From assembly GCF_029906345.1 (NCBI RefSeq), contig NZ_JARYGY010000002.1, positions 101,710 through 165,709 on the forward strand: a stretch of 64,000 nucleotides of DNA, read 5' to 3'. Each line of letters starts with the position of its first letter. Within the stretch, counting starts at the first letter, position 1. A model generated the notes under the pieces. The model saw only the letters and a program-made list of their open reading frames with translations, made no database searches and was not told where the DNA came from. This DNA comes from Aquimarina mycalae. Its GTDB lineage: Bacteria > Bacteroidota > Bacteroidia > Flavobacteriales > Flavobacteriaceae. Both the position numbers and the translations under genes were made by a program. Of the stretch, positions 63,304-64,000 are shown piece after piece.

Positions 63304-64000
63304 TTAGTGATATTTTCCTGTAAAATACATTTTGAATAAGTACAAAATACCAGATAAAAAGTGTAATAAAAACAGACTCCATAAAATAATCGACTTTTTA
63401 GAGTATTTGTTTTCTCCTTTTAACTTTGGCAATAAAAAAGTAACTGTCGTTAACAATAATAAATACGCGCAAACTATATTTTGCCATGTAAAATTACCAT
63501 GATATCGTCTTGGCCCATCTTCTACAATAAAAGCACTTATAAGCACACCAAAAATTGTTAAATACAAAGCATAAATAAATGGTTTATATTTTAAGACCTC
63601 CTTATAATATGCCATAACAGCAACAGGAAAAGCAAAAGAAAACAAAAAAGCTATGGGCACATACCAAGACGGTATAAATGCTCGCAAAAATTCAAAAGGT
63701 GTTCCAATAGTCAAAGAACTTTTATTAGTATGCAAAGATCCCGTTTGATAATGATAAATACTTAAATATTGGATTAACAAAAACGTACCTCCTATAAAAA
63801 CTGGAAATAATTTAATTGCATAGTTTTTGTAATTTTTAATTTCAAAATTTTTCAGAATAATAAATGTAGTTACTGGTAAATAGACAAAAATAAAAGAAGG
63901 CTTAATAATAATATTTAAAACAACTAATATGATTATTATCCAAACATCTCTATTTAATAAAGACACATGCTCCTTACTAAACATTTTTAATTGCCACCAA
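63304..64000 (-). CDS. Integral membrane protein, N-terminal part missing
   Basis: The frame is open to the right edge (WWQLK before the Met whose codon complement is 63982-63984), so the gene begins outside the window. At least 231 residues are visible with about seven membrane segments and a soluble loop (YQTGSLHTNKSSLTIGTPFEFLRAFIPSWY). The pattern of polytopic helices with a late EDGPRRYHGNFTWQN loop recalls glycosyltransferase or O-antigen-related membrane proteins, but I cannot name a family. It converges on glsA with 30 bp between them and no clear terminator. Confidence 0.7.
   Translation of the reverse strand, partial: WWQLKMFSKEHVSLLNRDVWIIIILVVLNIIIKPSFIFVYLPVTTFIILKNFEIKNYKNYAIKLFPVFIGGTFLLIQYLSIYHYQTGSLHTNKSSLTIGTPFEFLRAFIPSWYVPIAFLFSFAFPVAVMAYYKEVLKYKPFIYALYLTIFGVLISAFIVEDGPRRYHGNFTWQNIVCAYLLLLTTVTFLLPKLKGENKYSKKSIILWSLFLLHFLSGILYLFKMYFTGKYH

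Overview
This AT-rich window most likely comes from the chromosome of a marine or soil member of the Flavobacteriaceae (Bacteroidota), perhaps close to Aquimarina. The evidence is a SecDF fusion, a C-terminal type IX secretion (T9SS) sorting domain, many Cys-lipoproteins and DUF192/DUF2911/DUF6702/DUF6588-type proteins, Bacteroidota-style promoters (-7 box TAnnTTTG) without clear Shine-Dalgarno sequences, and a bacterial kynurenine pathway. I see no tRNA or rRNA gene, insertion sequence, prophage or CRISPR array. The genus is an inference.

Layout. 1-780: the end of kdsA and a DUF1801 gene. 936-4754: a large M48 peptidase with TerB-like and TPR-like parts. 4900-9280: a CreD locus (membrane protein, lipoprotein, winged-helix regulator, Coq4-like protein, two membrane proteins, CreD) carrying two copies of one 19-bp palindrome. 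9389-13648: a DUF192 lipoprotein and a starch-active GH57 gene interrupted by one in-frame stop. 14100-19995: secDF, a conserved secreted protein, a SecD-P1-like lipoprotein and mdh, all leftward. 20104-27435: DUF6588 protein, gyrB, an astacin metalloprotease, asnB and a DUF2911 protein. 27436-29141: a 1.7-kb region that looks empty but holds four paralogous 32-codon genes. 29142-36314: queE, a RidA-like lipoprotein, a HerA-like ATPase, a cupin, an alpha/beta hydrolase, a pseudouridine synthase, a VOC protein and a sterol-desaturase-like enzyme. 36347-47816: aldehyde dehydrogenase, kynurenine monooxygenase, a methyltransferase, two AraC regulators, an AhpD/DoxX/cupredoxin-like group with a repeated promoter element, an MFS transporter and kynureninase. 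48005-53832: a double-glycine leader peptide with a Cys-rich core, then an ECF sigma factor, its probable anti-sigma partner, a lipoprotein, a TPR-CHAT protease and another lipoprotein. 53947-64000: O-methyltransferase, subtilase, TatA, M1 peptidase with three small envelope proteins, peptidase E, glutaminase and a partial membrane protein.

The strongest candidate for something undescribed is the peptide array at 27540-28859. Four leftward genes each encode exactly 32 residues, align without gaps, and share F-[LI]-[KR]-x-L-P-x-A-S near the C-terminus, although their codons differ widely. Each has a related GGTTTTAGAC-like element about 80 bp upstream of its start. Other leads are the 37-bp element repeated at fixed distance from two promoters (42162 and 42420), the twin palindromes of the CreD locus, the orphan RiPP-like precursor at 48005, the sigma/anti-sigma/CHAT cluster, and the single nonsense codon in the GH57 gene.

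All positions and translations were read by eye. Family names rest on recognised motifs; no database search was run.
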